Assembly (NCBI GenBank): GCA_031278595.1
Contig: JAITKE010000007.1
Location: 1 to 6,609 of the forward strand
DNA: 6,609 nucleotides
Origin: Puniceicoccales bacterium
GTDB lineage: Bacteria > Verrucomicrobiota > Verrucomicrobiia > Opitutales > JAIRLG01
Reading direction: 5' to 3'
Positions 3,737 to 6,609 of the stretch are shown piece after piece (position 1 is the stretch's first letter; each line of letters starts with the position of its first letter). Made by a program: the position numbers and the translations under genes. The notes under the pieces were generated by a model, which did not search any database, was not told the origin of the DNA, and saw only the letters and a list, made by a program, of their open reading frames with translations.

Positions 3737-6609
3737 TCAGCGCGGCGATCGGCTCAGCTCCCGGCAGCGGATACCCATTCGGCGGACGGCCCGGAATCGC
3801 TGCTCCAGCTGGCGAAGGTGCGGGAGATCGAAGGAACACTGGAGGGAAAGGGGCAGGGGGATTTCCAGAAGCTTTTCCCCGTCGGGGAAATGGAAGAGGA
3901 GCCGCAGCGCGCAGGAGCCGCTCCGCTCCCGGATGAAGTCGTGGAGGGTGTCGAGGAAAGCATCGATGTCGGGCGCAGCTGTGTCCAACTCCCAGAAAAT
4001 TTCCCGCACAAGTTTGGGAAGGACTTCGTCCAGGGGCTGGATTTCGCTGACGCTAAGCCGAATTTCACCATTCTGCCGCCGGATGCTCCCCTGAACGACG
4101 AAGCTGTCCCCTTCGCTCAGCCGCTGAACAACCCGCTCGTAGGTGTCGGGAAAACAATTCATGGCCCAGACGCGGTCGCGGGTCTCGAGGTCGAAGGTGG
4201 CCCAGGGACGCTGGTCGCGAACGGGTCCGGCCGTGGGGCAGGAGCTGCGAACGATGCGCTGGGTGAAGCGTTTTTGAAGATTTTGCAGCACGCCGCAGAG
4301 GCGAAAGGGGGCCTGATGTACCTGTTGGTGGAGCCGATTTTCCGCCGGTGAGTTGATGGCTTCCAGAAAGGCTCCGTAGGGCTCCAGAGGATGGCCGGTG
4401 ACGTAGAAGCCCAGCAATTCCTTTTCGTGGCGCCATTTTTCGTGGGGAGGCATCGCCGTCGTCGGAATGGGGGAAGCCGGGGCCGTTGCGGCGCTTTCCG
4501 GCGCTTCCGGAGACTCGGCCCAAAGGTCGAAGAGCTGGGACTGGCCCGCATCCCGGTCTTTTTGCAGCGAAGAGGCTTCGGCCATGGCGGCGTCGAGGCC
4601 ATCGAGCAGGGCCTGCCGGTCTTCGCCCCAGTCGTCAAAGCTGCCGCATTTGATCAGGCATTCCAACACGCGTCGGTTGACCGTGTGCAGGTCGACGCGC
4701 CGGAGAAGGTCCCGGAAGCTCTTAAAGGCTCCCCGCTCTTCCCGCTCGAGCAGAATATTCTTCGAAGCCGCTTCGCCCACGCCCTTGATGGCCGCCAGTC
4801 CGAAGCGGATGCAGGACTTTTCCAGGTTCGGAGTGAAATCCTCCAGTGATTCGTTGATGTTCGGAGGCAGGATTGGGATTTCCATCCGACGGCACTCGGC
4901 GATGAAGGTCGCCATTTTATCCGCATTGCCCAGCTCGGCCGAGAGCAGCGCCGCCATGAAGGCGACGGGATAGTTCGCCTTGAGGTAGGCGGTTTGGTAG
5001 GCGATGACGGCGTAGGCGGTGGAGTGGGACTTGTTGAAACCATAGCCGGCGAATTTTTCCAGGATGTCGAAGATCTCCTCCGCCTTGGCCCTGGAGATGC
5101 GGTGCTGCCGACGGGCGCCCTCGATGAAGACCGCCCGCTGCTTGGCCATTTCCTCCACCTTTTTCTTCCCCATGGCACGCCGCAGGATGTCCGCGCCGCC
5201 GAGGGTATAGCCGGCGATGATCCGGGCGGCCTCCATGACCTGTTCCTGGTAGACCAGGATGCCGTAGGTCTCCCGGCAGATCTGCTCCAGCAGCGGGTGG
5301 GGGTAGCGGATTTTCGAGGGATCTTTTTTGCCGGCGACGTAGGCCGGAATCCACTCCATGGGCCCGGGCCGGTAGAGCGCGCTCAGGGCACTGATCTCCT
5401 CGACGCTGGCGATCCCGAACTTTCGGCAAAGGGAGCGCATACCCTCCGATTCCAGTTGAAAAATACCGGTGGTCTCGCCGCTGTTGAGCAGGGCATAGGT
5501 CGCCGCATCGTCGAGTGGAATGTCGAGGATGTGGAAGTCCGGCTGTCGGGTGTGCAGCTGTACGTGCCGCTCGGCATCGGCGATGACGGTGAGGGTTTTG
5601 AGGCCCAGGAAATCCATCTTCAGCAGACCCAATTCCCCCACCGGTTCCATGGAGAACTGCGTCGTCAGGCTACCCTCCTGCAGGCAGACCGGAATGTGCT
5701 GTTCGATGGGCCGGTCGGAGATCAGGATGCCGCAGGCATGGGAGCCGGTGTTGCGCACCATGCCTTCGATCACCTTGCCCTCCTCGATGATCTTCTGGGC
5801 CGTCGGGTTGCGCCGCACCTCCTGCTGGAGTTCTGGGGATTTCTGTAAAGCCTCTTCGAGGGTGATCTTCAGGTCATCCGGCACCATCTTGGCCATGTTG
5901 TTCGCTTCGACATAGGGGATGTCGTGCACCCGGCAGAGGTCGCGCAGGACCATTTTCGCCCCGAAGGTGCCGAAGGTGATGATGTTGGCCACCTTGTCCG
6001 CGCCGTACTTCTGGCGCACGTAGCCGATGACCTCTTCGCGCCGCCGCATGCAGAAGTCGATGTCGAAGTCCGGCGGTGAAATGCGCTCGGGATTGAGAAA
6101 GCGCTCGAAGAGCAGGCCGAAGGCGATGGGATCGATGTCCGTGATGTGCAGGACGTAGGCGACGAGGCAGCCGGCTCCGGAGCCCCGACCCGGGCCGACG
6201 GAGATGTGGCGCTGCCGGGCCCAGGCGATGAAGTCCCAGACGATGAGGAAGTAGTCGAGAAATCCGGTTTCCCCGATGGTGCGCAGCTCGTAGTCCAGGC
6301 GCTCGCAGAGCATTTTCTGGCGCTTCGAAGGCGCATCCTTCCCGGTGATCGTTTCCGGATTCTGGTAGGAAATGCCGTAGCGCTCCTGGAGGCCCTGAAC
6401 GCAGAGGGCGCGCAGGTGGGCCGCATGGTCTCCCCGGTAGAGGGCGGCTTCCGCCGGACCCTGGTGAAAGACGGGATAGTGGTTCTCGCCGTAGGGCAGC
6501 CGGAAGTCGCAGCGCTCCGCAACCCGAAGGGTATTGTCCAGCGCATCCGGACGTTCGCCGAAAATGGCCTCCATCTCCGCCCGGGACTTGAGGTAAAACT
6601 GGCGCGACG
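3737..6609 (-). CDS. dnaE: DNA polymerase III alpha subunit (DnaE type), 5' end outside the window
   Basis: Replicative polymerase catalytic subunit. About 956 residues are visible; the frame is open through the right edge (SRQFYLKSRAEMEAIFGE), so the start and most of the N-terminal PHP domain, perhaps 250 residues, lie beyond it. Numbering from the Met at 6574: ISVGPGRGSGAGCLVAY (124-140); PPDFDIDF (167-174) with the catalytic aspartates D171 and D173 (D171 at 6062-6064); KMDFLGLKTL (319-328) with the third, D321 (5612-5614); YRPGPMEWIPAYV (401-413); YQEQVM (442-447); GYGFNKSHSTAYA (510-522); a low-complexity Pro/Ala linker (690-709); an OB-fold-like region (757-850) and a C-terminal region where relatives bind tau. 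All three aspartates are present. It is DnaE rather than PolC, as no exonuclease insertion is present. The TGA stop at 3737 is followed by 107 bp before the HIT gene; no clear terminator is seen there. Confidence 0.97.
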   Translation of the reverse strand, partial: SRQFYLKSRAEMEAIFGERPDALDNTLRVAERCDFRLPYGENHYPVFHQGPAEAALYRGDHAAHLRALCVQGLQERYGISYQNPETITGKDAPSKRQKMLCERLDYELRTIGETGFLDYFLIVWDFIAWARQRHISVGPGRGSGAGCLVAYVLHITDIDPIAFGLLFERFLNPERISPPDFDIDFCMRRREEVIGYVRQKYGADKVANIITFGTFGAKMVLRDLCRVHDIPYVEANNMAKMVPDDLKITLEEALQKSPELQQEVRRNPTAQKIIEEGKVIEGMVRNTGSHACGILISDRPIEQHIPVCLQEGSLTTQFSMEPVGELGLLKMDFLGLKTLTVIADAERHVQLHTRQPDFHILDIPLDDAATYALLNSGETTGIFQLESEGMRSLCRKFGIASVEEISALSALYRPGPMEWIPAYVAGKKDPSKIRYPHPLLEQICRETYGILVYQEQVMEAARIIAGYTLGGADILRRAMGKKKVEEMAKQRAVFIEGARRQHRISRAKAEEIFDILEKFAGYGFNKSHSTAYAVIAYQTAYLKANYPVAFMAALLSAELGNADKMATFIAECRRMEIPILPPNINESLEDFTPNLEKSCIRFGLAAIKGVGEAASKNILLEREERGAFKSFRDLLRRVDLHTVNRRVLECLIKCGSFDDWGEDRQALLDGLDAAMAEASSLQKDRDAGQSQLFDLWAESPEAPESAATAPASPIPTTAMPPHEKWRHEKELLGFYVTGHPLEPYGAFLEAINSPAENRLHQQVHQAPFRLCGVLQNLQKRFTQRIVRSSCPTAGPVRDQRPWATFDLETRDRVWAMNCFPDTYERVVQRLSEGDSFVVQGSIRRQNGEIRLSVSEIQPLDEVLPKLVREIFWELDTAAPDIDAFLDTLHDFIRERSGSCALRLLFHFPDGEKLLEIPLPLSLQCSFDLPHLRQLEQRFRAVRRMGIRCRELSRSPR

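Noticed and set aside
3674..5848. Several long open frames antisense or frame-shifted within dnaE
   Set aside because: All are shadows of the intact dnaE frame; none shows a recognisable domain.

Overview
Bacterial chromosomal window at moderately high GC. All recognised proteins are encoded on the minus strand. Read from the right edge leftwards they are: the 3' part of dnaE (replicative DNA polymerase III alpha, cut by the window edge), a HINT-type HIT-domain protein, the ribosomal pair rplM (L13) - rpsI (S9), a 71-residue single-pass membrane protein of unknown function, and a short biotin-protein ligase (birA-like). The only plus-strand gene is ffs, the small 4.5S-type SRP RNA, at about 1327-1430. 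The S9 C-terminus (GQPGARKRFQFSKR) and the gene set fit a PVC-type bacterium, perhaps Verrucomicrobiota. That placement is a low-confidence impression from memory.

Layout. 1-326 has no gene: it holds cloverleaf repeat CL1 followed by degenerate short GGAAAA/TCTCCC repeats and an AT-rich 20-bp tandem repeat that runs into the birA stop codon. 327-1082 holds birA and the small membrane-protein gene, 12 bp apart. 1083-1326 holds 25-bp tandem repeats, small hairpins and the ffs upstream region. 1327-1432 is ffs with its U-tract. 1433-2084 has no gene: it holds cloverleaf repeats CL2 and CL3 and a decayed IS5-like miniature element (Ma). 2085-2945 is rpsI-rplM. 2946-3284 has no gene: it holds a probable rplM promoter, a 47-bp direct repeat pair and a second miniature element (Mb, inverted relative to Ma). 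3285-3629 is the HIT gene and 3737 to the window end is dnaE.

The coding part is ordinary housekeeping: replication, translation, protein export and biotinylation. The unusual signal is between the genes. Three separate sequences fold, with almost no unpaired junction bases, into the same four-way junction: a 12-15 bp closing stem enclosing one long arm and two short arms, the short arms having triloops in CL1 and CL2. They keep the fold while changing sequence by compensatory pairs. I know no named family with this exact design and present it as a candidate undescribed structured repeat, either a mobile palindromic DNA or an RNA. Two independent ~150-bp TIR elements carrying the remains of an IS5-type transposase start lie in the same intergenic regions, and one of their ends may bracket CL3.
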